Shown: piece after piece, positions 32,228 through 43,897 of the stretch | How positions within the stretch are numbered: the stretch's first letter is position 1 | How the letters are laid out: the number at the start of each line of letters is the position of its first letter | NCBI RefSeq assembly: GCF_003716585.1 | Contig: NZ_PTJO01000004.1 | Location: 124,001 to 188,000, forward strand | From: Corynebacterium alimapuense | GTDB lineage: Bacteria > Actinomycetota > Actinomycetes > Mycobacteriales > Mycobacteriaceae | Length of the DNA stretch: 64,000 nt | Direction of reading: 5' to 3' | Translations under genes and position numbers: made by a program | The notes under the pieces: model-generated | What the model saw: only the letters and a program-made list of their open reading frames with translations | What the model was told of the DNA's origin: nothing | Databases searched by the model: none

Positions 32228-32527
32228 ATGGCACAGCCACACCTGCTTCCGGGCCCGAACGCCGACCTCTGGGATTGGCAGCTCCACGGCTCCTGCCGGG
32301 GTGAGCAATCTGATATGTTCTACCACCCAGATGGAGAACGAGGCCGGGCCCGCTCTCAGCGGGAAAACCGGGCCAAAGCTATCTGCCACTCTTGCCCTGT
32401 TCTTGCAGCCTGCCGCGAGCATGCTCTCCAGGTCGCAGAGCCCTATGGCATCTGGGGCGGACTGTCAGAGTCGGAACGACTTATGGTTCTGCGCAACCGT
32501 ACTTCCCGCCAGCCTGTCAACGCCTAA
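32228..32527 (+). CDS. whcB: WhiB-family Fe-S transcription factor (WhiB3/WhcB type)
   Basis: Redox-sensing [4Fe-4S] regulator of 99 residues. Four Cys lie in SCRGEQ, ICHSCPVLAAC (C-x2-C-x5-C). The WhiB turn is YGIWGGLSESE, followed by a basic DNA-binding tail. Location beside sigD/rsdA and the groE genes matches whcB of corynebacteria and whiB3 of mycobacteria; the symbol rests on that context. ATG behind GAGGAGAAA. Confidence 0.88.
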   Translation: MAQPHLLPGPNADLWDWQLHGSCRGEQSDMFYHPDGERGRARSQRENRAKAICHSCPVLAACREHALQVAEPYGIWGGLSESERLMVLRNRTSRQPVNA

Positions 32528-32584
32528 AGCCAGCGCTTTTAAGCGCCCAGTTTCAGTTTAGAGCGCGAGAGACTTAACAAGAAA

Positions 32585-32622
32585 GTCCGACCACAGAATA
32601 ACTAGTGCACCTGTGATCGGAC
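32585..32622. terminator. Terminator between convergent whcB and groEL1
   Basis: GTCCGACCACAG pairs with CTGTGATCGGAC (one mismatch) and is followed by CTTTTC on the plus strand. Confidence 0.75.
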
Positions 32623-32639
32623 CTTTTCTGTGGCTAACT

Positions 32640-34573
<1,934 letters not shown>

Positions 34574-34672
34574 GATGATTCCTCCGTGAAAGTTTCAATG
34601 AGTTGTACGTGCCGGTTGCAGTGCCAGCACAGCCGTCGTCGCGGGTGAACAACTGTGGGCTAAACAACCTGA

Positions 34673-34699
34673 CTGGCACTCTACCCTCGCGAGTGCCAG
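34673..34699 (-). promoter_or_regulatory. CIRCE (HrcA) operator upstream of groES
   Basis: CTGGCACTC-N9-GAGTGCCAG is a perfect 9-9-9 inverted repeat, close to the CIRCE consensus TTAGCACTC-N9-GAGTGCTAA. It lies about 100 bp before groES. Confidence 0.9.
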
Positions 34700-34732
34700 C
34701 ACTCAACCTTCGAGGCTGCCAACCCCTAGAAA

Positions 34733-35167
34733 TCAGCGGTTGGCGTTGGAAGAACCAAGGTTAAGGACTGCAGCACGCCATAGCTGGTAATCCTCCACGT
34801 TGTCTTCGCGGTAGTTGCGTACCGCACGAATGCCGTCTTTAACCTCACGAATCGCGTCGAGACTGATGTCTTGACCTTCGTCTCCCACGAAGATGACCGG
34901 CCCACAAATCGCGTTAACCGGATCAGTAAGGAAGGCTGGGTTTCCAGTGGTTGCAACGTTTCTGGCCAACGAAGCTACCGGGTTGGGCTCACTGCCGTCT
35001 TCTTTGGCCTGAGAACTAAACAACGCAGCATAGAGCCTTCCATCCCCTTGAAAAGATACCGCCACATGCCCCTCATCGACCCCGCCGAGAAACTGGCTGG
35101 CATGTTCAAGCTCAAATTCAATGGTTCGGTGGGTCATGTCGGGATAGACGAGAAATCCGGTATTCAC
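34733..35167 (-). CDS. Conserved-looking hypothetical protein
   Basis: Not recognised. A 144-residue soluble protein without signal or membrane segments. Visible patches are FLGGVDEGHVAVSFQGDGRLYA, the NAICGPVIFVGDEGQD stretch and the charged EVKDGIRAVRNYREDNVEDYQLW. It is likely translated and monocistronic between tsaD and the groES promoter. Confidence 0.55.
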   Translation of the reverse strand: MNTGFLVYPDMTHRTIEFELEHASQFLGGVDEGHVAVSFQGDGRLYAALFSSQAKEDGSEPNPVASLARNVATTGNPAFLTDPVNAICGPVIFVGDEGQDISLDAIREVKDGIRAVRNYREDNVEDYQLWRAAVLNLGSSNANR

Positions 35168-35276
35168 AAACTGCTCCCTGTGCGGGTTGAAGAAGATACG
35201 GTCTTCTCAACAATTGGGCACATCAGGAGATTGCGCTCACCGAGAACACAAAGTTCATCTGATACTCACCGCCAGT

Positions 35277-36314
35277 TCATCCTTGCAGCAACGGAATCTC
35301 TACTTCTAGCCCCGGATCGGTGCCTACCGTCAGTGCGCTAGGCGAGGCGCCCTCATGAATAAGTTGAGCAGCCACTGCCGCAATCATGACGCCATTGTCA
35401 GTGCAGAGCGGGAAACTTGGGACCCGCAGTTCAATCCCGGCAGCCTGGCAACGCTGCAATGCCAACTCCCGTAGCCGCGAGTTGGCGGCCACTCCGCCAC
35501 CCAGCAGCAGCACCTGCGCATCCACATCCTGGCAGGCACGCACTGCTTTCATCGTCAGCACATCACAGACTGCTTCTTGGAAGGAGGCACACACATCTTC
35601 CACCGAGATCACACGCCCCTCGCGCTCTGCGGCTTCTACGTAGCGCGCGACTGCGGTCTTAAGGCCAGAAAAGGAGAAATCATGACGGGAATCAGACTTC
35701 TTGGTCAACGCCCGGGGGAAGGCAATTGCGTTTCGGTCACCGCGAGCAGCCAAGCGGTCAATGACTGGGCCGCCGGGATAGCCCAAGCCAAGCAGCCGCG
35801 AGACCTTGTCGTAGGCCTCGCCGGCGGCGTCGTCAAGAGTGGAACCAAGTTCACGCATAGGCTTGCCCACCGCCTCAACCTCGAGGAGTTGAGTGTGTCC
35901 ACCGGAGACCAACAGTGCCACCGAATGTGGCAGCCGGTCGCCTTCCAGATTGGCGACCGCGACGTGACCGCCAAGATGGTTGACCCCATAAAAGGGCACC
36001 CCCCAGGCAGCGGCATAGGCTTTCGCCGCTGAGGCACCTACCAAGAGTGCACCAGCCAATCCTGGACCAACGGTGGCGGCGACGGCATCGGGACGCTCAA
36101 CGCCGGCGTGTGCCAAAGCCGCCCGCATCACCGGACCCATTTCTTCTAGGTGCGCGCGCGAGGCAATCTCGGGCACCACTCCGCCAAAGCGGGCATGCTG
36201 CTGCATAGAAGAAGCCACCTTATCGGCGAGGACAGTCAACGTCCCATCCGCTGCCAAATCAATGACTCCGACACCGGTCTCATCGCAGCTGCTCTCAATC
36301 CCCAAAACAATCAT
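35277..36314 (-). CDS. tsaD: tRNA N6-adenosine threonylcarbamoyltransferase TsaD
   Basis: Transfers threonylcarbamoyl to A37 of ANN-decoding tRNAs (t6A) with TsaB and TsaE. It has 345 residues. The N-terminal ASKHA block is [14 protein letters not shown]. The metal-binding His pair is in [13 protein letters not shown], and the phosphate loop [13 protein letters not shown] and C-terminal [10 protein letters not shown] are visible. It is last in tsaB-rimI-tsaD, overlapping rimI by 4 bp. Confidence 0.97.
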   Translation of the reverse strand: MIVLGIESSCDETGVGVIDLAADGTLTVLADKVASSMQQHARFGGVVPEIASRAHLEEMGPVMRAALAHAGVERPDAVAATVGPGLAGALLVGASAAKAYAAAWGVPFYGVNHLGGHVAVANLEGDRLPHSVALLVSGGHTQLLEVEAVGKPMRELGSTLDDAAGEAYDKVSRLLGLGYPGGPVIDRLAARGDRNAIAFPRALTKKSDSRHDFSFSGLKTAVARYVEAAEREGRVISVEDVCASFQEAVCDVLTMKAVRACQDVDAQVLLLGGGVAANSRLRELALQRCQAAGIELRVPSFPLCTDNGVMIAAVAAQLIHEGASPSALTVGTDPGLEVEIPLLQG

Positions 36315-36775
36315 TTTTCACTCCTCGCCGGTCGCATCATCGTATAAGCGTCTGCGCCCGAAGGCTGATAGTAGTTGCGGCGAACACCCTGCTGGATGAA
36401 TCCATAAGCCTTATACAGCGAGATTGCTGGCACATTGTCTGTACGTACCTCAAGAAATACTGGGCCATCCGCGGAATCTGCCAGCTCCATAAACTGGTCC
36501 ATCAGCACCCGGCTTAGCCCACGCCGATGGTATTCGGGAGCCACACCAATGGTGTGAATCTCAAATTCGGAATCATCTACCGGGCCCAATCTCGCCAACC
36601 CGGCGTAGGCCACTAACTCGTCTTTTTCGAAGATCCCCAGGTAGAGAACATAGGGCGCGGCAAAACCGTCCAGGAATCTTTCCACTGGCCATGGATTATC
36701 ACCATCAAACAGCAGTTCTTCGAGTTCGGCGCAGCGGATAGCATCAACGGGTTCGAGTTCTCGAAGCTCCATCAA
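36311..36775 (-). CDS. rimI: Ribosomal protein S18-alanine N-acetyltransferase RimI
   Basis: GNAT acetyltransferase, 154 residues. The acetyl-CoA loop is [15 protein letters not shown], preceded by [10 protein letters not shown] and followed by [19 protein letters not shown]. It sits between tsaB and tsaD with 4-bp overlaps on both sides, the standard actinobacterial arrangement. Confidence 0.93.
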   Translation of the reverse strand: MMELRELEPVDAIRCAELEELLFDGDNPWPVERFLDGFAAPYVLYLGIFEKDELVAYAGLARLGPVDDSEFEIHTIGVAPEYHRRGLSRVLMDQFMELADSADGPVFLEVRTDNVPAISLYKAYGFIQQGVRRNYYQPSGADAYTMMRPARSEK

Positions 36776-37434
36776 ACCTCCATCACGGGGATAGCTGGAG
36801 ACTGCGGCCGAGGCTTAGGCTCTTTCGCGTCTGGACGCCGAAGATAAAGCGGAACCAGCGGAACTGGAGTGGCTTCTAGGTCAGCCACCGCCACTAACGA
36901 AGCAGCATCCGGCGCTAGATCACGCTTCTCGACGTCCGCGAGATGACCGGGTAGCTGCTCTGCCAACCGCTCCGGAACAGAGATCATCTCCACCGGATGT
37001 GGGATCAACAGCTCACCCGGAGCAATCACGGCTGGACCGTGGATCCGAATATGTCCATCAAAAATCGCCCAATAGATTTCTCGGCGCCGTGCATCGGTAG
37101 CCACCAAAGTGCGAACGTCTGGCAGCCGACGCGCGATGGCATCAAGCGAACAGACACCATGAACGGCGATATCGAGCGCATCTCCGAATGCGGCGGCAGT
37201 GGCCATCCCGACCCGAAGTCCGGTAAATGGCCCCGGCCCACAGCCCACGACGATTGCATCAAGATCAGAAAAACCCACACCAGCGTCGGCAAGCAGAGCT
37301 TGGACGGTGGGTGTGAGCTTCTCATTGTGGGCCCGGGTCTCACGGATTATGCGGTCATAGACCTGCCCGGTAGTGGTCTCGACCAGACCAGTAACCAGGT
37401 CGGGGGTTGAGGTGTCAATCGCTAATACAAGCAC
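36772..37434 (-). CDS. tsaB: t6A biosynthesis protein TsaB
   Basis: Non-catalytic partner of TsaD in the t6A complex; 220 residues, ASKHA fold. Landmarks are LAIDTSTPDLVTGLVE, the GCGPGPFTGLRVGMATA block and SLDAIARRLPD. First gene of the coupled tsaB-rimI-tsaD operon. Confidence 0.95.
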   Translation of the reverse strand: MLVLAIDTSTPDLVTGLVETTTGQVYDRIIRETRAHNEKLTPTVQALLADAGVGFSDLDAIVVGCGPGPFTGLRVGMATAAAFGDALDIAVHGVCSLDAIARRLPDVRTLVATDARRREIYWAIFDGHIRIHGPAVIAPGELLIPHPVEMISVPERLAEQLPGHLADVEKRDLAPDAASLVAVADLEATPVPLVPLYLRRPDAKEPKPRPQSPAIPVMEV

Positions 37435-37449
37435 GTGACCAGCATAGCC

Positions 37450-37932
37450 CTAGGTCAACAACTCCCAGCCACCCTCCTCGGTGGCAGACAACGGCATCAT
37501 GACTCGGGCGTCGAAATAGCCGCCCAGGGAAACGGTGCATAGGTCGATCTCGGAGCGATTAATGCGGTCGAATGCCTGACCACCATCGGCGCTACGCAGC
37601 AACAGGTAGTTGATATCCTCTGGAACGCCTTCTGCTCCAAGGTTCAACTCGGAGGCATCCGCCTCAAAGTCGCGGGCAATGTCTTCCTCGGTATTAAAAG
37701 GACAGACGATGGCCGCAGCGATCCATTCTTCACCGTAGATATCCGCAGGAGAGACACCAACGACTCCCATGCCCTCTTCTTCGACTGCTGCGACCGACCG
37801 CTCAAGCGCTCCGGCAGAGCTGAACTGTGTCTCCGCGGCAGTTGAACGCGCTCCGACAATCACTGCCAGGACAACAACCCAGACAACAAGGACGGCGGTA
37901 ATGATTCCCATTCCGATTTTTGACAAACGCAC
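37450..37932 (-). CDS. Membrane-anchored hypothetical protein
   Basis: Not recognised. 160 residues with an N-terminal signal anchor (about residues 8-27, GIITAVLVVWVVVLAVIVGA) and an exported acidic domain. The domain has two Cys (in VCPFNTEEDIA and LCTVSLGG) that could form a disulfide. It lies 15 bp upstream of tsaB on the same strand but is probably unrelated in function. Confidence 0.7.
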   Translation of the reverse strand: MRLSKIGMGIITAVLVVWVVVLAVIVGARSTAAETQFSSAGALERSVAAVEEEGMGVVGVSPADIYGEEWIAAAIVCPFNTEEDIARDFEADASELNLGAEGVPEDINYLLLRSADGGQAFDRINRSEIDLCTVSLGGYFDARVMMPLSATEEGGWELLT

Positions 37933-37986
37933 GGGTTGTTCTCCTTAGAGGATTTATTGAGCGGTGTGGACAGTCAGGCTACTCCC

Positions 37987-39594
37987 CTAGAGCAATAACA
38001 ATAGAAAGAGAACCTGGCTGGCGATGATCTTGCCGATCATCGCCGTGGGATAGACAGTGGCATAACCGCGCGTGGGCAACTCCGTGCCGGTCTGGCCATT
38101 GAGATAGGAGATGATCGCCGGGTTAGTGGTAGTACCTGCGGCAACACCCATCGCTTCATCCCACTTCAATTTGAGCACCAGCATACCAATCACGACGGTG
38201 ATCACCGCTGCAACCACAGTGATTATCAAGCCAGCTGCCATGTAATTCAAAGAAGCCGGGTCAGTGAGGGCTTCTCGGAAGCCTGCGCCAGCTGTAGTTC
38301 CCACTCCAGCGAGAAACAGCGCTAGGCCCAGAGAGTTAACGGTGTTGACGGAATGATAGGGCATGGTCCAAGTGATCGGCCCGGTACGGTGCACGGCACC
38401 GAGGATCAAGCCGGCGACGATGGGACCACCACCGAATCCCAAGGACAAAACTGAACCGCCTGGCAATGGAATCGGGATTGCACCCAACAGCAGCCCGCCA
38501 AGCAAGCCGAGGGCAAAAGGCAGCAGATCGGGAGCAGCCAGCGACCGCTCGGAGTCGCCGAGGAAAGCTCGGACCTCATTCATCCGGTTGGGAGGAGCAA
38601 CCACACGTACTCGGTCGGAGTAGTTGAGCACATCATCTGGACTTGGAACTACCTCTAGATCACCGCGACGAATACGGGCGATCTGGAATCCAGAATGAAA
38701 GGTATCCAACTCAGACAGATGACGGCCGACGATCCGCGGGTTAGACACAGTCACTCGGTGATACGACAAGTCATTGCCATCAGTGGTCACCTCAGCTGGC
38801 TCACCTAAATTACGCTGTGCTTTCTCGATGGATTCTGCAGTTCCATTGATCAACAGCACCATCCCCTCATGCAATTGATCAGTCGGGGCGGCCAACGTCT
38901 GCCGGCGTTCATCATCGATGATGCGGGTAGCGATAATCTCTGCACCAGCAATCGTGGGCAAGCTACCGACTGTCCCTTCAATGCCGGGGCCAATGCGCAC
39001 GCCCTGCCATTCCAATGGCGCGATGATCAGGCCTTCTGCTCGAGCATCAGCGACGTGGTTGACCTTGAGTAGCTTGGCCCCGACTGCAGCCACCAAAATC
39101 GTGCCCAGCACGGCTCCGGGGTAGGCCAGCGAATAACCGACCACTGGTTCGCCAGCGCGAGCTGGATCGATTTCCTCCACCATTCCCACAATGGCAGCCA
39201 TACCTGGAGTGGACGATAGCGAGCCTGCAAACATACCGGCGCCAGTAGCCGAGTCAAGATTGAATAGTCGAATCATGAGATAACCAAATCCCACGAGTGC
39301 CACCAATAGACCGATCATAAACACCGTCAACCGCCAGCCGCGGCTACGGAACTCAGAGAAGAACTGTTCGCCCGCGCTCAAACCAATGGCATAGACGAAC
39401 ATTGCCAAGCCCAATTGGAAAATTAAAGGCGGAATCTGGATCTCTGGGTTGGCAGTGGCCAGCCCCAAAGCCACGAAAAACACCGCCGCCGCACCCAAGG
39501 AAATACCGAAAACGCGTACTTTTCCCAAAGCCAAGCCAAAAGCCAGGATGGTAATCAGCGCGATCAGGGGGTTGAGAGCAAGAAAATCGAGCAC
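37987..39594 (-). CDS. AspT/YidE/YbjL-family membrane transporter with RCK_C domain
   Basis: Putative antiporter of the aspartate:alanine exchanger family; 535 residues. Two membrane halves of about five helices flank a soluble RCK_C (TrkA-C) domain at about residues 205-345 (VTVSNPRIVGRHLSELDTFHSGF). Duplicated pore blocks read FAGSLSSTPGMAAI and AAGTTTNPAIISYLN. Substrate is unproven. The position next to the L-aspartate oxidase gene makes an aspartate-linked role plausible but is only context. Confidence 0.85.
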   Translation of the reverse strand: MLDFLALNPLIALITILAFGLALGKVRVFGISLGAAAVFFVALGLATANPEIQIPPLIFQLGLAMFVYAIGLSAGEQFFSEFRSRGWRLTVFMIGLLVALVGFGYLMIRLFNLDSATGAGMFAGSLSSTPGMAAIVGMVEEIDPARAGEPVVGYSLAYPGAVLGTILVAAVGAKLLKVNHVADARAEGLIIAPLEWQGVRIGPGIEGTVGSLPTIAGAEIIATRIIDDERRQTLAAPTDQLHEGMVLLINGTAESIEKAQRNLGEPAEVTTDGNDLSYHRVTVSNPRIVGRHLSELDTFHSGFQIARIRRGDLEVVPSPDDVLNYSDRVRVVAPPNRMNEVRAFLGDSERSLAAPDLLPFALGLLGGLLLGAIPIPLPGGSVLSLGFGGGPIVAGLILGAVHRTGPITWTMPYHSVNTVNSLGLALFLAGVGTTAGAGFREALTDPASLNYMAAGLIITVVAAVITVVIGMLVLKLKWDEAMGVAAGTTTNPAIISYLNGQTGTELPTRGYATVYPTAMIGKIIASQVLFLLLLL

Positions 39595-39740
39595 GATAAA
39601 CGGCTCCTCTAGTCAACGGTCACAAGGATGCCCGAACACGTGGACTTCCTCGCTCACTGGTGTGAGATTAGTTGTGTTTCATTGTCCCTTTCGCGATGAA
39701 TCGTGGCAAATGGACGACGAACTCTGGGCCGTCAGATTTA

Positions 39741-41411
39741 TCACACCACCGCTGACATGTCCTCACCAATTGGCTCTCGGACGGTCTGCACGTGCCCGCC
39801 CACCCCACCGATCAGACATAGATGGACCTCCCAGTTGGCAGAGCTCTCGGGATAGTCGGCGCGCCGGTGAGCGCCACGTGACTCAGTTCGTTCTAACGCC
39901 GCTCTAGCGATCAAGCTACCCACGGTAGCCAGCGCAGTGGCATCCAAACAATCCTCATCACAAGCACCGGGATCAGCTTCAGAGACAACAGGTAATTCAG
40001 CAAGCTCATTAATGGCTTCACCCAGTCGTCCGGCATCCCGCAGGACTCCGACTTTGACATCCATAATCTCGTTGATCTGCGCACGGGCAGAGGAAGCGAT
40101 AATTGGCGAGGTTGGACGAGTAATCGGTACCGGCGAAGGGCCGGGGCCAAAATTCGCCAGTTTTCCACCCAATCGATCGCCCATCACCAATGCCTCTGGC
40201 ATGGAGTTAGAAGCTAAACGGTTGGCCCCTTGGACACCTGTCGAGGCCACCTCGCCGATGGCATAAAGCCCGGGAACTCCGGTGACTCCATCCATATCCG
40301 CAGCCACGCCACCGCAGAAGTAGTGAGCACCGGGCCGCACCGGAATGGGATCGACAACTGGATCAACACCACGCTCCCGCAGCAGTTGGAGGATTCCTGG
40401 AAACTTCGTCTCCCACATCTGCTGGCCGAAATGACGGGCGTCGAGAAGCAAACAGTCTTCCCCAGAAGCCAGCATGCGGGCATACATCGTGGATGCTACG
40501 ACATCGCGCGGGGCAAGATCCGCCAACGGATGAACCCCGGCCATGACAGGTTCTCCGGCATGGTCGATCAAGATGGCGCCTTCGCCACGCACCGCCTCGG
40601 AAACCAACACGTCACGCCCGCCAGAACGAGGAACGTGAAGAACCGTTGGGTGGAATTGCACAAATTCCAGATCACGCAATACTGCCCCGGCGCGCCACGC
40701 CATCGCCAGCCCGTCGCCGGTCGCTACCGACGGATTAGAGGTCAGTGTCCAGGCTTGACCTGCACCACCGGTAGCTAACACGACCGAAGGCGCCAGCAGC
40801 TCTCCAATATGGCCCGCCGAATCTCGTACCCGAATACCTGCGGCATGACCGTGTACATCAGTAAGTACATCAATGGCCCGCAAGCCAGTGCGTAACCGGA
40901 CGCTGCACCCTGACCGATCTAGCCGACTGCGCAGAGTATCAACCAGCGTCTTTTCGACTTCGTGTCCGGAACCATCGCCTCGGGCATGCAGGATGCGGCG
41001 GGCACTGTGACCACCTTCGAGATGGAGATCAAACCCGACTCCGTCGATGGTGCGATCAAAATCTGCACCCAACTCGATGAGTCGGCCAATTACTTGGGGG
41101 GCTGCATCAACTAGGGTTCGCACTGCTGCTGGTTCGCATAAACCAGCACCGGCAATGAGGGTGTCAACCACGTGCGAATTGGCGGAATCCTCCGCGTCGA
41201 AGACAGCTGCCAGGCCACCTTGTGCCCAATCGGTAGCAGACTCGCCCGGTTCCGTGGCGCGGGTCAGCACCACCGCTGGCACCTGCGCATCGGCGAGCCG
41301 AACCGCGGCTGCCAAGCCTGCGGCTCCCGATCCAATAATGATCACGCTGGTCTCACGTCGCCAGCTCGGCTCTGCTGTGGCCAGCATGCTGGTCATAGAC
41401 ATTGATGACAT
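39741..41411 (-). CDS. nadB: L-aspartate oxidase
   Basis: FAD enzyme oxidising L-aspartate to iminoaspartate for de novo NAD synthesis; 556 residues. The FAD loop is IIIGSGAAGLAAAVRLADA. The substrate and FAD block EGGHSARRILHARGDGSGHE, the SVVLATGGAGQAWTLTSNP segment and GVQGANRLASNS are diagnostic. The start was taken at the ATG behind GAGGAGGGACG. No nadA or nadC is seen in the window, so the pathway partners must lie elsewhere. It is divergent from an NrtR-like regulator. Confidence 0.93.
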   Translation of the reverse strand: MSSMSMTSMLATAEPSWRRETSVIIIGSGAAGLAAAVRLADAQVPAVVLTRATEPGESATDWAQGGLAAVFDAEDSANSHVVDTLIAGAGLCEPAAVRTLVDAAPQVIGRLIELGADFDRTIDGVGFDLHLEGGHSARRILHARGDGSGHEVEKTLVDTLRSRLDRSGCSVRLRTGLRAIDVLTDVHGHAAGIRVRDSAGHIGELLAPSVVLATGGAGQAWTLTSNPSVATGDGLAMAWRAGAVLRDLEFVQFHPTVLHVPRSGGRDVLVSEAVRGEGAILIDHAGEPVMAGVHPLADLAPRDVVASTMYARMLASGEDCLLLDARHFGQQMWETKFPGILQLLRERGVDPVVDPIPVRPGAHYFCGGVAADMDGVTGVPGLYAIGEVASTGVQGANRLASNSMPEALVMGDRLGGKLANFGPGPSPVPITRPTSPIIASSARAQINEIMDVKVGVLRDAGRLGEAINELAELPVVSEADPGACDEDCLDATALATVGSLIARAALERTESRGAHRRADYPESSANWEVHLCLIGGVGGHVQTVREPIGEDMSAVV

Positions 41412-41431
41412 CGTCCCTCCTCAGGGGTTTA

Positions 41432-41444
41432 CGACTACGAGTCG
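41432..41444. promoter_or_regulatory. Candidate operator between nadB and the NrtR-like gene
   Basis: CGACT-ACG-AGTCG is a perfect 5-bp inverted repeat in the 46-bp divergent gap. The position fits autoregulation and nadB control by the NrtR-like protein; the sequence alone is too short to be sure. Confidence 0.3.
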
Positions 41445-41457
41445 AAAACTAGCAAGG

Positions 41458-42213
41458 ATGCTATCATCCATCCCCGTGTACTCCTACGATGACGCCAACC
41501 GGATGCCTGCTGCCCTGCGCGATCAAGAGGGTGTAGCTAAATACCGGCACGAGGCAGTCTTGGCGGTTTTAAGGCTCAGCGTGATTGATGGGATGCCTGA
41601 GCAACTCCAAGTTCTGACTTATCGCCGCACTCGGGAACCGTTTTCCGGCCAGTGGGCATTGCCGAGCGGATCAGTCGAGCCCACCGAGACCCTCGCAGAA
41701 TCAGCATTGCGGCATCTACGCACCCGAAGCGGGGAGTCTTGGCTGTCACACCTAGAACAATTGGAGACGCTAAGCTCCCCCGGTCGAGATCCCTGGGATC
41801 GAACCATTGCCACCTGTTTTCTAGGTTTGCTGCCCTGGGGACAGTGGCCACTATTGCGCGAGGGGCTAGCTTGGCAACCCATCACAGAACTACCGCAGAT
41901 GGCTTTCGACCATCAGGAGGTCATCTCCGCCGGGGTTGAACGGTTACGCGGAAAACTCTCCTATACCAATATCGCCTTCGGCCTTGCGGCAGAAGAATTC
42001 ACGCTCGGCCAGCTGCGCGCTGCCTACCAAGCAACCCTCGGCTACGAGGTCTCCGCGACCAATCTTCAGCGTGTCCTCAGCCGGCGCGGACAAATCGAGC
42101 CGACCGGCAATCTAGCTGCCCCCGGCGCCGGAGGCGGCCGCCCCGCTCGCTTGTTTCGTTTTACCGGCCACAGCCTGACCGTAACTGATCCCCACGCGAT
42201 GCTGCGACCTTAA
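41458..42213 (+). CDS. NrtR-like NUDIX-related transcriptional regulator of NAD genes
   Basis: 251-residue protein with an N-terminal NUDIX-like fold and a C-terminal winged helix. The fold shows YRRTREPFSGQWALPSGSVEPTETL, with a degenerate NUDIX box lacking the full REUxEExGU hydrolase signature. The winged helix begins FTLGQLRAAYQATLGYEVSATNLQR and is followed by Gly-rich GAGGGRPARLFRF. This architecture is that of NrtR/NdnR regulators, which sense ADP-ribose or NAD. It is divergent from nadB with a 46-bp gap. The ATG was preferred over a GTG at 41476. Confidence 0.82.
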   Translation: MLSSIPVYSYDDANRMPAALRDQEGVAKYRHEAVLAVLRLSVIDGMPEQLQVLTYRRTREPFSGQWALPSGSVEPTETLAESALRHLRTRSGESWLSHLEQLETLSSPGRDPWDRTIATCFLGLLPWGQWPLLREGLAWQPITELPQMAFDHQEVISAGVERLRGKLSYTNIAFGLAAEEFTLGQLRAAYQATLGYEVSATNLQRVLSRRGQIEPTGNLAAPGAGGGRPARLFRFTGHSLTVTDPHAMLRP

Positions 42214-42220
42214 ATACCAG

Positions 42221-42712
42221 CTAGGCCTCGATGATGTTCCAGGTGAAAATACGGGCTTGAGATTCTGGATCTTCCAGCACAGCAGTTTCCCGGTCGATCT
42301 GAATCAGCAGGTAGGACTGAGTGATTTGTTCCACCAGTCCCCCACCCCATTCCGCAATGACTACCGCATCCTCTAGCGCAGTATCTAGATCCAAAGCATC
42401 AAGTTCTCCGATGGGATCGCCAGAACCGTCTTCCCCGATTAGGCGGTAGGCATCGACATGGATGAGGACGGGGCCGTCGATAAGCGGCCGGTGTTCTCGT
42501 GCGATCACAAACGTCGGCGAAGTCACCCGACCTTTGACTCCCACACCCCGGGCAATGCCTTGGGTGAAGGTGGTTTTTCCTGCACCTAAGGGGCCATCGA
42601 GGATGACTACATCCCCGGCTTCTAATGCTCTCCCGAGCTCTTGGCCGAAAGACTGGGTCTCCTCAGCGGTCTCAAAACGCCGGGTACCCGAAGCTGGAAA
42701 AATGGGATTCAC
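42221..42712 (-). CDS. tsaE: t6A biosynthesis ATPase TsaE
   Basis: ATPase that drives the TsaB-TsaD complex; 163 residues. P-loop GPLGAGKTTFTQGIARG, followed by VTSPTFVIAREH and the HVDAYRL block. Start overlaps the alr stop by 4 bp. Confidence 0.95.
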   Translation of the reverse strand: MNPIFPASGTRRFETAEETQSFGQELGRALEAGDVVILDGPLGAGKTTFTQGIARGVGVKGRVTSPTFVIAREHRPLIDGPVLIHVDAYRLIGEDGSGDPIGELDALDLDTALEDAVVIAEWGGGLVEQITQSYLLIQIDRETAVLEDPESQARIFTWNIIEA

Positions 42713-43806
42713 AGTTCCACCCCTCCCTCATAGCTACGCGTGGTCCGGCCGGTGGGACGACAAACGATCTCATAGTTGATGGTGCCGGCAGCCTCAGCTA
42801 ATTCCGTGGCCGACATCCCGCCGGTACCGAAGATGATGGCTTCATCGTCTGGAGCAACCGCGAACTCATTGTCACCCAACCACACGACGATCTGGTCCAT
42901 GCAGACCCGCCCAACCTGTGGGTAGAGCTTTCCGCCAATGCCCACCTTTAAGTGGTCTTGGAAAGACCTCGGCAGACCATCGGCATAGCCACAGGGCACC
43001 ACCGCGAGCTGACCTGGCACATCAGTATTCCAGGTCAATCCGTAGCTAGTGCCCTCCCCGGCCTCGATCGGCTTGACCACGATGACCTTTCCCCGCCAGG
43101 TCATCGCTGGTTGAAGACCGTGGGTTCGGCCAGCAACAGGTTCCAACCCATAGAGCGCAATTCCGACGCGGACCTGATCATGATGCAGATCAGGACGGGT
43201 GAGAGTTCCGGGTGAATTACACAAGTGGTTGATCGGAACCTCCAGCCCCAGATCACGGGCACGGGCAATCGCGCGTTCAAACACCGCAGCCTGTCGATCA
43301 GTGACGGGGCTGGAGGGATCATCCGCACACGCCAAATGGGAGAACACACCAGTAACGGTCAAATGCTGAGTATCGCGCAGTAAAGAAAAAATCTCATCCC
43401 ACTGCGCCTCATCTACTCCCGATCGATGCAAACCGGTCTCAACTTTGACGCATACCTTCGCCGGAATCGCGGCCTCGACCAATGCTCGAGCATGCGCCAG
43501 CGAGGGCACACCGAGTTCAATATTCATCGCCAGCGCGTCCGTGACATCTTGTTCTGGCGACCAAATCCACGCCAAAATCGGCTTATCGACGCCCGATTCC
43601 CGCAAGGCAACTGCCTCCGCCAAGGTGGCCACGCCAAAGGCATCTGCACCATTGGCCGACATGATCGAAGCTACTTCCACTGAACCATGCCCATAGGCAT
43701 CGGCTTTGACCACGGCCATCAAGCGAGCGTTGCCCACTCGCTCCTTAATCAGACGGGTGTTATGAGCGATGGCGTCAAGATCAATCCGAGTACTCAGCAG
43801 GTCCAT
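42709..43806 (-). CDS. alr: Alanine racemase
   Basis: PLP enzyme supplying D-alanine for peptidoglycan; 365 residues from MDLLSTRIDL. The PLP lysine is in VVKADAYGHGSV, the catalytic Tyr region is RVGIALYGLEP, and the second-subunit segment CMDQIVVWLG is visible. It is coupled to tsaE. The start was chosen to match the family N-terminus rather than the longer upstream frame. Confidence 0.95.
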   Translation of the reverse strand: MDLLSTRIDLDAIAHNTRLIKERVGNARLMAVVKADAYGHGSVEVASIMSANGADAFGVATLAEAVALRESGVDKPILAWIWSPEQDVTDALAMNIELGVPSLAHARALVEAAIPAKVCVKVETGLHRSGVDEAQWDEIFSLLRDTQHLTVTGVFSHLACADDPSSPVTDRQAAVFERAIARARDLGLEVPINHLCNSPGTLTRPDLHHDQVRVGIALYGLEPVAGRTHGLQPAMTWRGKVIVVKPIEAGEGTSYGLTWNTDVPGQLAVVPCGYADGLPRSFQDHLKVGIGGKLYPQVGRVCMDQIVVWLGDNEFAVAPDDEAIIFGTGGMSATELAEAAGTINYEIVCRPTGRTTRSYEGGVEL

Positions 43807-43897
43807 GAGTCCATATTCTGCCACTACCGAGCCCAAAAGGATTCCTAGACTGGCCGGTATCGCCTTCTGGGCTCCTCCGATCTAGCCTCGTGCTGGT

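Noticed and set aside
39621-39645. CCCGAACACGTGG near the AspT-family gene as a fourth repeat copy
   Set aside because: Only the first nine or so bases match and the TTGTGGGTACAA half is absent; chance similarity.
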